64,000 nt of DNA, taken from Celoporthe dispersa (taxonomy: Eukaryota; Ascomycota; Sordariomycetes; Diaporthales; Cryphonectriaceae). Made by a program: the position numbers and the translations under genes. Each line of letters starts with the position of its first letter. The first letter of the stretch is position 1. Shown piece by piece: positions 25,321 to 34,436 of this stretch. The stretch spans positions 2,294,001-2,358,000 of the forward strand of contig WAID01000003.1 in assembly GCA_016584495.1 (NCBI GenBank), read 5' to 3'. The notes under the pieces were generated by a model. It saw only the letters and a program-made list of their open reading frames with translations, did no database searches and had not been told where the DNA came from.

Positions 25321-25560
25321 ATGTCGAGTGTCGAGTGCCAATCTACCTTTTCCTATCAACTAGTAACTTGCTTTTGTTTGCAAGTATCAAGTGTTGATTG
25401 ATGAATGGCGAGAACTACCCTGTCTGTACATCTGTCTTTGCCAAGTGCAAGTACAAGTGCAAATGTCGAACGTCGAATATCGAAATCACCTTGTGCTTGT
25501 TTTTGCTCAATGTCGACTGTCGACCATCGACCATCGACCATCGACTGTCGATTGTCTATT
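25321..25560. repeat. degenerate TCGA-rich repeat, glycosylase 3' side
   Basis: Clusters of 6-7 base units built on NNTCGA occur here. One cluster, at 25321-25335, has TGTCGA twice. Another, at 25462-25485, has CGAACGTCGAATATCGA. A third, at 25508-25553, has GTCGAC and repeated CATCGAC units. Similar units recur at 27745-27822 on the other side of the glycosylase gene. Confidence 0.7.
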
Positions 25561-25759
25561 GTTAATAATTTTAGAGAAGAGCACTCAAAATATTTAAAAA
25601 GTTCAACTCCATAGCAGCAAGTGTTTCGAAGTTTCCAGCACGGATGAGTTTATCTGGTAGAGCTAATGCTAAGAAGAGATCTGCTGGACATTTCAAAGAG
25701 CTTCACACTGCATATCTCCCTCATATAGCTATGATGACTCTTATGAGTAAGCTCAGTTC

Positions 25760-27488
25760 TCAGTGCACCTTGCCATTCTTTGGCTTCCGGCCGCCCCGGG
25801 CAGGACGGTAGTCTTCGTCGCTGTCCTCAGACTTGGGCCCCCGCTGACGCTTCCGGGCAGCCGGCTCGAGATATTCCTCCTTGTACTGTACCCTCTGCTT
25901 CCGCTGGCGTGTAACGCGAGTAGGCTTCTGCTCCTCCTCCACAGCGAGGGCTTCGCTGACGTCCTGAGCCTCCCCGCTTAGCTCGGGGTTCAGAATCGTC
26001 TCGGCCGTTTCAGGAGCACCTAAATCCTGGCGGCTGAGTTCGGCCTCGTCACCGGCATCATCTTCCTCCTTCACCTCGTTTGCCTTACGCTTTCGACCGG
26101 TGGTAGCCCCCTTAGCTGAGTTGGGCTTTGGGTTTGTTGCGGCTCAGCAGGTGCTCCAGAGGGCAGACGCAGCTGTCCCAGTCCTTGTTGCCCTCTCTCG
26201 TGCTGGCCTTGCAACGCTGACAATTCTGTCCGTGCTCGATGAACAGCTGGTGAAGTCCGTACTTGAGTTGGTCAGGGATTCGCAGGTCTAGGTGTGCGAA
26301 GGCCTTCTCTCTTCCAACGTCCTCTCGAATATCTCCTGGCAGCCAGCCAAGCCATTGTGCCATCCGGAAACAGTGGGTATCCACGGCGAAGCAGGGCTCC
26401 TGGAGGCAGAACAGGATTACGCAAGCGGCAGTCTTCACGCCGACACCTCTGAGAACGACCAGCTCGTTCATAGCGGCCTCTATAGACAAGGCTCGAAGGT
26501 GCTCAAGAGAGATGACGTCGTTTTCGAACATCCATATCTCCATGTCCTTCTGACTCTGCGTCAGCTTGTCCGCACCAGGCACGTCAGCTGGCACTCTGTC
26601 TGCCTTCTCCCGCTCGAATGCAGCGGCACGAGCGGAATTGACGTTGTGGGTTGTCTCCAGGATATCGAGGACGGCCTTGCTCCCGATTTCCTGAAGGCCA
26701 CCAGAGCGGATGACGGACTTGAGTTCCTCTGCCCCCCTCAAGCGAACCTTGTTCCAGTCGATGCAATTCTTGACAGGAGTGACTTCTTCGCCGTCGATCA
26801 CAACTGACTTGGTCACGGTTCCGTACGACTCGACGATGCTTTGGATAGCCTTGTCGGCATTCTTCATGGTGGTAGAACCGCTCAGAACGGTACGACAGAG
26901 ACCGTCGATGAGGAGCTGTGTCTCGCCACAGCCAGCGACCTCAAGAGAAGGTGGCGGGATTTTGGCAGGTCGTTCGAATGCCAACTTGCCGCCCGCGTGT
27001 TGCTCCTTCAGAATGTCGTAGACACGCTGGCAGTCCTCGGCCGATGGGCTGACCCGCTCTGCCCAAGGGCTCTCGCCCCATGGCACCCTTGATCTCTGTT
27101 GATAGGGGGACTGGTCTTTGACCGGAATCCGCTTCCTGGCCGTGGCCTTTTTTCCTCCTTGCTCTTTCTTGCCGTCGTTACCATTGTCCTTCGCCGGCTT
27201 GGTCTGCCCATCTCGATTTCCGTCCTCCTCTTCGTGACTGGATTGCGGCTTCGAAATCTTCAAGTGCAGCTGGCTCTGTGTCGGTGTGTTCGTCTCGGAA
27301 GCGGGATCGGGTGCGCTGGTATCGGGAGTTGTAATGGGTTTGGATGGGCCAGTACCTCCCTCCCTGACCACTTTGACAAGGCCCATTCCATGAGGCAGCA
27401 TGACGTAGCCATCTGGAACCTCTGTTTCAATATCATTCAAGACATTGCTGACCTGCTTGCCCATGGCACTGGACTGTCCAGAAGCCAT
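25760..27488 (-). CDS. HhH-GPD base-excision DNA glycosylase (endonuclease III-like), one frameshift
   Basis: Single-exon minus-strand gene. The first 458 codons run in one frame to a TAA at about 26112. Allowing for one extra G in GGG 26123-26125 continues the frame through a Lys/Arg-rich tail to 25760, giving 575 aa. The helix-hairpin-helix is LRGVGVKTAACV with catalytic Lys352, followed by FAVDTHCFR with Asp370. Their 18-residue spacing equals that of endonuclease III K120/D138. The family is a bifunctional glycosylase/AP-lyase acting on damaged or modified bases. Four Cys follow (C-x2-C-x13-C-x-C) in the position of the iron-sulfur loop, but spaced unlike the bacterial C-x6-C-x2-C-x5-C. 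The N-terminal 130 residues are disordered and the basic tail (RKRKA, RKRQR) looks nuclear. It is closer to the large fungal EndoIII/DEMETER-type proteins than to Ntg1; substrate unknown. Confidence 0.85.
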
Positions 27489-27744
27489 AGTGAACTATGA
27501 GTAGTATTAGCCATTGCTTAACGTATGCAGCATGCATGTTGGAGAGAGAAATAGAGGGAGAAGGGTAGAGTAATTGAGGCCATGATGAGAACACCAAATG
27601 TACAAGAAGAGAGAAATGCAACTCATGGTTAGAAAACACAATGCATAAAGCAGGATGAGAAGGTGCGTTGACAAACAAAAATTTAAGATTCAACAGGGAA
27701 GAAGCGACGTCAATGCCATAATACAAAAAACCAGAAAAAAGATG

Positions 27745-27822
27745 CAGTGTCGAATATCGAGCGTCAAGCGTCGAACATTATAACAAGAATCAACATAGGG
27801 AGTGTCGAGCGTCGAACATCAT
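27745..27822. repeat. degenerate TCGA-rich repeat, glycosylase 5' side
   Basis: Two closely similar clusters of GTCGA-type units (AGCGTCAAGCGTCGAACAT and GTGTCGAGCGTCGAACATC) lie about 45 bases apart. They share the unit type seen at 25321-25560 beyond the other end of the gene. Confidence 0.7.
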
Positions 27823-28158
27823 GTTAAAAAAAAAATGAAGCGACGCCAGCATCTCCAAGCAAGGGAAAGAAAGAAGCATTGTTGATGCTGTGACAAGGAA
27901 GGGGTAGGAAAGAGCAGAGTTGGTGATGCAAAAAAAAAAAAAAAAAAAAAAGGCTAGGAAAGGGCACTTCAGGTGCTTGCAAAGTAAAATTGACAGCATA
28001 AACCTAATACCACAGCTCAGTGCGCTGCATATGACTGCATAGCAGCGCATACTGGAAAATTATGTATTAGAAAAGACAAGAATGATTTGGATATTACATA
28101 CTGAGTAGTCTTTGGGGTGGCAGGCTGCTGGGCTCTTCAAGCAAGCACTAAGATGTTG

Positions 28159-28179
28159 CGTCGTCGTCGTCGTCGTCGC
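28159..28179. repeat. (GTC)n microsatellite
   Basis: Six to seven GTC trinucleotides immediately before the 100-bp tandem repeat. Confidence 0.85.
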
Positions 28180-28427
28180 TGCCGTAAAGAGAGAATATTG
28201 ATGCTGTTTGGGTGCGCAAGCTGCACAGGCTGCAAGACTGCACAGGTGAGCAATAGAATGTGGCTATGCTGTTGTCATGTAGAGAGGAGATGTTAATGGT
28301 ATTGGATGTGCAGGCGACGCAGGCGACGCAGGCTGCGAAACTATGCAAGTGAGCAGTGGGATGTTGCTGCCCTCCTGAAGAGAGGATGTTGATAATGTTG
28401 GGGGTACTCTTGAAGGTTGATAAAACT
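28173..28427. repeat. imperfect tandem repeat, unit about 100 bp
   Basis: Two diverged units and the start of a third can be lined up by eye. Each begins near GAGAGRATRTTGATG, passes a GCAGGC/GCAAGCTGC-rich segment and a CTGCAAGAC- or CTGCGAAAC-like segment, then GTGAGCARTRGRATGT and TGCTGYYSTC. Units start at about 28175, 28281 and 28379. No conserved reading frame is evident, so it is probably a minisatellite. Confidence 0.6.
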
Positions 28428-28658
28428 GGCAGAAAGTAGTAGAGACTACCAGAAGCTCTCCAAGTGGTAAAGGGCAGAGAGGTAGGTTACCAATAGCAGA
28501 TAGACCTTGAAGAGGACTTGAAGTCTGGACAGAACTCCAGGACAGTGGCGAGGTACCTTGGAGGTTTGTGTGGCAGAGAGGATGCAGTGCTGTGGGAGGG
28601 TGTGGAGGAGAAGAGGTAGCTCGGAGTTTGCAGAGAACTGAATCGACAGCAAGAGTCG

Positions 28659-28762
28659 TTTGGAAAGCAGCCTGTTGAGGAAGGAGCGGTCCAGACTGAA
28701 GCAGAGGACCAGTGCAGTGACAGGGGTGTTTGGAAAGCAGCACAGGGAGGAAGGAGCAGTGA
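28659..28762. repeat. short imperfect direct repeat
   Basis: The segment TTTGGAAAGCAGCCTGTTGAGGAAGGAGCGGT-like at 28659 recurs about 70 bases later at 28729 (shared start TTTGGAAAGCAGC, shared end GGAAGGAGCRGT). It is part of the same repeat-rich interval. Confidence 0.55.
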
Positions 28763-30390
28763 CGGTAAGGTCAGCTTGGGGTCACCACAAAGCAGTGATG
28801 AGGAGGACTTGGGTGACAGCTCTAAAGTAGTGATGAAGGAAGAGGCATAGTGCAGGCATAGCACTTCCCCTCTTTTGGGCAAGCATGAGCTATCTCCACA
28901 GACCTAACCTGATCTTCATGAGAGCAAGACCAGAACATGGTGAGGATCAATCTATTGAATTTCTAACTACTATGTCATTTTATTTTGTAAAATAGAAGAG
29001 AAAGAAAAAAGAAACAAAGGAGGAAGAAACAATAGGGAGGGTTGCTCAACCACCTCTTGCAGCCTCGGCTGTCCATGTGCAGCCTTGCCTCTTACACAGC
29101 CTCACCTGCGTTTCACCTGCATGCGTTGCCGCGAGATCTCTCTCGCAGATACAGGACAGTCATCTTATTATCGTGATGCTCTGCGGGTATGTGCGTTTAC
29201 TTTAGTGCTTGCACCTGCACGGATGAGGATGGGGCCGCTCTGATGTTCTTCGCTCCCGCTCACGTACGTGACGTCTTCGTGTCATGTCTAGAGACTTGCA
29301 TTTCTGAAGATGTAGTGGTAATCCGGGATGATTGACTGAGAGGGAAAGAAAAAAAAAGTGCGTTGGTGTGTAGGCTATCAATGCTCTGGTGTAGATACTC
29401 GTGTTGAGGCCGGCAGATTGTGTCCTCCCCACCGTCGGGGAGTTTAATCATTTCGATTGTAGAGCTCAACATAGACCTAAAAGCTTTCACATGACATTAA
29501 TAATCTCAACGGCGACTATCCCATAGGGTTCTACTAAAGAATTGTGAGGCAAAGACACGCATGTATGGTGGAGCTTCGACCTCTGGGAACATTGAAGGTG
29601 CTCTTGCCAAACGGGAAACCAGGTCATGAGCATTGACAACTTTCAGAACTTCTTGAGGGCGTGCTCAAGGTAGTGGAGGCATAGTGACGGCACTTTTGAG
29701 TAAGAGGCCCAGACCCCGAGTTGGTATGCGCGGGATCGTCGCGTCGCATTCCTCGAAGCGGGTTGCTGAAGTAAGTCCAAGCTCATCGACCGTTCTCCCG
29801 TAGCACCTTTCTTTTCAATATCGGATCTAAAGCCGGAGGGTTTTTTTTTTTTTACCTTGAAGAGGCTTGCCTAGCAATATAATAATTCGAAATGATGGGA
29901 TTGTAGGTCATGATCGTGGATGAGACGAGGGCAAACGTCGAGCATTTTGTCAAGCCGGCCTCGATCCTGCGTTCACATGACGAGCCGCTCGCTCACGGCA
30001 CCAAGATCCTGAGGTCTTTCAAGTTTCCTTTGCTGATCAAAAAGATACCGCTAGATTAGAGACTTTTTTTTCTTTCCCTACTCATTACATTCCATATCTT
30101 GAGTGTCGTGCCATTTTACGAGTTTACAAACTGAACCTTGGTGGTGAGGGCACGTTCGCTGGCAGGCAGGCCTGTAAGGCACAGATCATCCAACAAGCTG
30201 AGACAACATTCCTCATCTCAGGCTCTTGACCTGCCAAGTTTGATGAGAAGCGGCCGCAAATAAACAAAGAAGGACTTGACGAAAGGCATGATGCACGTTC
30301 TCGGGAGACGCAGCCGCGACTTGGCTACTACGCGTCTTTTCCAGGCACGAGGTTTACAAAACAGGCTCACCCACACACGCCCGTCCGCCG

Positions 30391-31458
30391 ATGGTCTCTC
30401 GCCAGTCTAGCCCAGCCAAGCATATTCTCAGGACTGGACGGTCATCCAAGATGCGACGCTCTACTGCTGTTCTGTGGGCTTTCTGTGCCTCCCAATCGCG
30501 AGCAGTAGACGTCCTCGACGAAGAGTACTGTTCCGTGACCACGCGCACAATCGGACAGATAACGAAGCTGGGATATGCCTTCGCGTCAGAAAATGCGACA
30601 TCTCTCCTCGAGCGGCCGACGGGAGCAGCACCTGGGCTGGAGCTCGAGAGCTCCATGAATCCCTACAATGGTGCGGCATCTCTGATGCCACTGTTCCTCT
30701 CGGCAGAATCCTCGGGATCCTCGACCGTATCGACATCGCACCCGAGCTGCTCCCACGCACCAGAGGTGGATGATTTTGCCTGTCACAAGTGCCAGGCCCC
30801 TGGCGCTGGCAGTGTAGCCTTGGAGAGCATGAAGAAGAAGAGAGCTGTGGCTAATATCTTCGCCTGTATCGATGCATGCATGGCGAACTCGGCCTGTACT
30901 GGCGCATCCTATCAGAAAGGTACCCGCGACTGTATTCTGTTCCAGTTAATCACAGGCCTCGCCGCTCTGAACGGCTACGACACGTACATCAAGACGGTGT
31001 CTACCACCACGACGACCACGACGACGACTACGCCGAAGAGCACGACAACCCGCCCGCCCAGCACCACTCCGCGTGTCTCGACCACAACCACCACAACAAC
31101 TAAGAAAGCTTCAACAACCGTGGCCCCCTCTCAAGGCACGACGAAAGCGCCCACCACCACCACCACCACCACCAAGACGACCCCGAGACAGTCTGGAACT
31201 ACAGCAGGAGTCAGCTCGTCTCAAACGACTCGGAAGCTGACTTCGGTGTCTACTATTGGCGGTATGTCCCTACTTATTCCCTACAGTATCTCTCCATCTG
31301 GACTGTTAGCACCCCGGCCCGTTCAATTTCCCACGGCGCCTCCTCGACTGCTTTCTTCAAGATCACTGGGGCGTCACCAGCTCCGTCCGGCGACTCTTTC
31401 CCAAGCGCCATCATCATCAACAGCGAGGAAGCAGCCCGGAAGCAAGTGGTTTCACTAG
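30391..31458 (+). CDS. secreted Cys-containing (Apple/PAN-like) protein with Thr-rich mucin region, 3' end uncertain
   Basis: The open frame starts at ATG 30391; a second ATG at 30451 (MRRSTAVLWAFCA) would give a short signal peptide and is equally possible. A Cys-rich module near codons 130-190 has the spacing C-x2-C ... C-x3-C-x5-C ... C (CHKC, FACIDACMANSAC, DCILF). This resembles the core of PAN/Apple-type domains that bind carbohydrate or protein. A mucin-like tract of about 80 residues follows, dominated by ACG/ACC/ACA Thr codons and probably heavily O-mannosylated. A good donor (GGTATGTCCC, 31261) suggests that the last part of this frame is intronic. It may be the 5' half of one gene with the next entry. 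Confidence 0.5.
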   Translation: MVSRQSSPAKHILRTGRSSKMRRSTAVLWAFCASQSRAVDVLDEEYCSVTTRTIGQITKLGYAFASENATSLLERPTGAAPGLELESSMNPYNGAASLMPLFLSAESSGSSTVSTSHPSCSHAPEVDDFACHKCQAPGAGSVALESMKKKRAVANIFACIDACMANSACTGASYQKGTRDCILFQLITGLAALNGYDTYIKTVSTTTTTTTTTTPKSTTTRPPSTTPRVSTTTTTTTKKASTTVAPSQGTTKAPTTTTTTTKTTPRQSGTTAGVSSSQTTRKLTSVSTIGGMSLLIPYSISPSGLLAPRPVQFPTAPPRLLSSRSLGRHQLRPATLSQAPSSSTARKQPGSKWFH

Positions 31459-31725
31459 TACACCTCCTCCATCGCGGCACCTGAGCTTGAACACGACATC
31501 CTGCAGCCTGCTTCAATGCCCAGCGGTGTAGCTTCGACGAGCAGCACAGTCAGGACCACCACAGGCGCATCTCTCGGATCTGCCGTCATGATCCTTTTCT
31601 ACACCGCAAGGAGGCTGCAGTAGCACATCAACAGCACTTCGGACGAGCTCCTCCTCCTCGACGCCGTCAGTGGCACGGAGAATGCCATCAGCCCTGCGCA
31701 GTTTGGAACTGTCTCCTCCACCATC

Positions 31726-32866
31726 TTGACCACCCCACAAGGCTGCTCTGTCAGAGCGATGGCCGACATCGAGGTGGACCCATCAGCGGGCTACATAGGG
31801 GCAGTCATGGCCATTCTAGTGATGACCACGGGCGTAGCTCACAGTGTCATCCTCGTTCCGCTGAAGACTGCACCTCCGATGTCTCCCTCGTCGTCATTTC
31901 CTTCCTCCGGCAGATCTTCATCCACCAGTGCACAGCCATCTTTGTCACAGATCCCGCATAATGTTCACCACAACCACCAGCACCAGCACGGCAGAGAGCT
32001 TGCCAGATCCCATCACCAAACGAGCCAGGGTCCGTCTGCCAGAAGCTCGCTGACTCTTAGCACAGGTTCCACCAGCTCCCGGACCAGTGCCACGTCGGGA
32101 CCCTCTTCCCAGCGCCTCAGCAGCAGCCTCGCGAGCAGCCCATCGGCCTCCCCGACCGTGCCGTCGTGTGGGTTCACGGGCTACGACACGGGAACCAACA
32201 TCGGCTACTACGCAGACGCCAGCTTGGCCACCTACTCCGGCTGCAGCAGCCTGTGCAACGCCACCGCGGCCTGCCTGAGCTTCGCCATCAACCCGTCCGC
32301 CCCTGCCTGCATCCTGTATGATCACGACCTCAGTGTGGACACGTACTCGACCACGAGCCCCAACACCTTTTACCTGAGGGGTGGCCTCTGTCCAGCGGCG
32401 ACGACGACCACGACGACTTCGTACAGCCCGACCCCGACGGGAAAATTTCCATATGTGAGCCGAACCCCGAGTTCTGACCCTAGCGACGGCCCTGTCTATG
32501 AACTTGTTGTCCCTGTTATCGTATGGGACTGACAAAATATTAATTTTTTTTTTGGACGCGATGCAGTGCCCCGCGGGCCTCTCCCCCTACAACATCACCC
32601 AAGTCACCGCCGGCACCCAACAGCCCTACACCCCCTGCATCGCCGGCAAGTCCGCCTCCGCCTGCATGCACGACATCGACGGCAATAACTACTGCAACGA
32701 CTGCATCTCGTGCGTCAACAGCTGGACCTGTGCGTCAGACGCCGACTGCCCGGCCGGCTACGCGTGTATCGTCGGCTCGGACTGTCCTGGGAATGGCACT
32801 ACGGGAGTTGCCATGTGTCTGTATATGTTGTATAATCCAGCGTATAATTGTTATGCTGCCGCTTGA
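31726..32866 (+). CDS. secreted Apple/PAN-like module plus 12-Cys C-terminal module (probable 3' part of the locus)
   Basis: The frame is open from about 31624 but has no convincing ATG start before the Ser/Thr-rich part. It runs to a donor (CCATAT|GTGAGC) ending the exon at 32454. A T-rich intron ends in GCAG at 32566, and the last exon 32567-32866 joins in phase 0. The first Cys module (CGFTGYDTGTNIGYY ... CSSLCNATAACLSFA ... CILYDHD) resembles the module in the preceding frame, implying an internal duplication. The final exon encodes about 100 residues with 12 Cys (CPAGLSPYN ... CNDCISCVNSWTC ... DCPAGYAC), expected to be disulfide-rich and extracellular. Together with the upstream frame it looks like one adhesin-type wall protein whose middle I could not assemble cleanly. 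Confidence 0.5.
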
Positions 32867-33798
32867 GGTGCTGATTTTGTGTCAAGGAGAGAAGGGGGCT
32901 GGGAGGATATGATTGGCTTTTTCCCTTGTCCTTCCTTTTTTTTTTTTTTTTTTGTTGGCATCGTAGCCCACTATGTGATCAACTTTTCCCCGTGCTTTAT
33001 TTTTGGCACGCGTAATAATCAAGGCATAAGCAGGAAATTTTCACAAATGGTCTATGGTCTCTCCATTGTCGCTTTGACGTGTAATTTTGTGAGGCCAGGA
33101 TCTGGACAGGGTCCAGAGCTGGAAATGAGCATGTCGAGCATGACAGGAGAAAAAAGCGACGATCCAGCAGGACCCATGAAGCGTCGTTAGGATGCTTAGT
33201 CATTTACCCACAGCAGGTTGTTACGGCCCGACCCGCAGCGAGCGGAGCACACCTGCTGCTACTATTGAGTACTAAAGAGCACCTGGGAGAGAGGGGGGGG
33301 GGGGGAGAAGCTGGGGAATGCATCGTGGCCCGTGAGGAAGCCAGACCGCTGGACCAGAGAATGAACGACTTGGGGTGTCCTAGATACGTACTATGGTAGC
33401 AGAAATCAAGTCTGGACGAGCTGAGGAAATACTGATGGTGGTAATTATGCGACTGTGGCATGAGATGAGGCGCGGCTCGTTCTCAGCACTGCTGCTTGAC
33501 GGTTGAGGCATGGCGTGAGTATGGTCACAAAAGAAAGCGCAAGAATCGTGAGGGGGCTATGATGTGTCTTTTTTGAGCATAATAGAATAATCTCGTACAG
33601 GCAAGGTATGTAATTTTGTCACAGGTACAGTAGGAGCAGATAGCTTCTAGGTACGATTACATGTAAAATCTCCACATTACAATTACATCGTTATTGATGC
33701 TCCCTGATTAGTCCCATAAACCACGGAAGAACTCCTTGCTGTGTGTGTTCCGCATCCTAGTTTGTTTTCTTTCCTTGTCGTCACGTACTTTTGATCAT
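32867..33798. other. convergent intergenic region
   Basis: It contains a T20 tract near 32937-32955 and a G run near 33293-33304; I see no supported gene. Confidence 0.55.
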
Positions 33799-34436
33799 CT
33801 ACAGGGCAGCAGCCAAGAGGGCAGCGACGCCCGCAAGAGCCGCGGGGACGTTCACGGCACCGGCGGCGGAGGAGCTCGAGCTGGAGCTGCTGCTGCTGGA
33901 CGCCGTCGAGGTGCCGCTCGAGGACGAGGACCCGGTCGAGGTGGAAGTGCCCGTCGAGGCGGCGGAGGCAGAGCTCCCGGACGACGAGGAGGTCGCTGAG
34001 GAGTTTCCTGACGCGGTGGCCGTGGTGCCGGTGGCGGAGGCTGCGCTGCCGGTGGCGGAGGTTGTGGTCTCGTCACTGGTGGCAGCGGTAGTGCCCCATG
34101 CGGCCTCGAAGGAGGACAGCAGGCTGGCCTGGGCGGCGGTGGCGCTGGACTCGAGGCTCGAGTAGGCAGCGTTCAGGGCGGTGCCGGTCAGGGTGACGGA
34201 GGCCTCGGCCGAGGCAAGCTGGTTGTCCAGGCTTGCGACGGCGGACTGGTAGGCCTGGAAGGCTGAGGTATATCCAGTCGTGGCGGCGTCGGCCTGGAAT
34301 GTTGTTCAATGTGTCAGCTCATGCATGCTTCGGAAGGAGTAGCTGGAGGGGAGGGGGCCGGGGGCAGGGTATTTTTTTTTTTTTAACATACAGCGACAAC
34401 GCTGAGGGTGGCGACGAGGACGGCCTTGAACTGCAT
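33799..34436 (-). CDS. small Ser/Ala-rich secreted protein, probably GPI-anchored
   Basis: Two minus-strand exons, 34436-34392 (15 codons) and 34293-33799, are separated by a 98-nt intron (GTATGT...CCAG), for 179 aa. The first exon is almost exactly a signal peptide (MQFKAVLVATLSVVA). A helical, Ala/Ser-rich mature region of about 75 residues follows (ASLDNQLASAEASVTLTG). A Ser/Thr/Gly-rich stalk with runs of Ser comes next, and then a hydrophobic tail (PAALAGVAALLAAAL) typical of a GPI-attachment signal. There are no Cys residues in the mature part. It is probably a cell-wall surface protein; I do not recognise a domain family. Confidence 0.75.

Larger units (their letters stand above)
23992..25759. 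other. convergent intergenic region
   Basis: This separates the 3' end of the flippase (+) from the 3' end of the DNA glycosylase (-). It holds an AT microsatellite (24622-24647), a T18 run near 25171-25188, and the TCGA-rich degenerate repeat listed separately. No gene is supported. Confidence 0.6.
27489..30390. other. 2.9-kb interval with repeats, no supported gene
   Basis: This stretch upstream of the glycosylase holds a second TCGA-rich cluster (27745-27822), an A21 run near 27930, a GTC run (28159-28179), the approximately 100-bp tandem repeat (28173-28427) and a short direct repeat (28659-28762). Open frames reach 159 codons but are low-complexity Ser/Pro/Leu frames opposite the repeats. 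From about 28900 to 30350 I see nothing recognisable. Confidence 0.55.

Noticed and set aside
26112..26130. Real stop of the glycosylase at 26112
   Set aside because: The other frame continues directly into a Lys/Arg-rich tail with the same codon style, and one extra base in GGG explains the break, so I treat the stop as artefactual.
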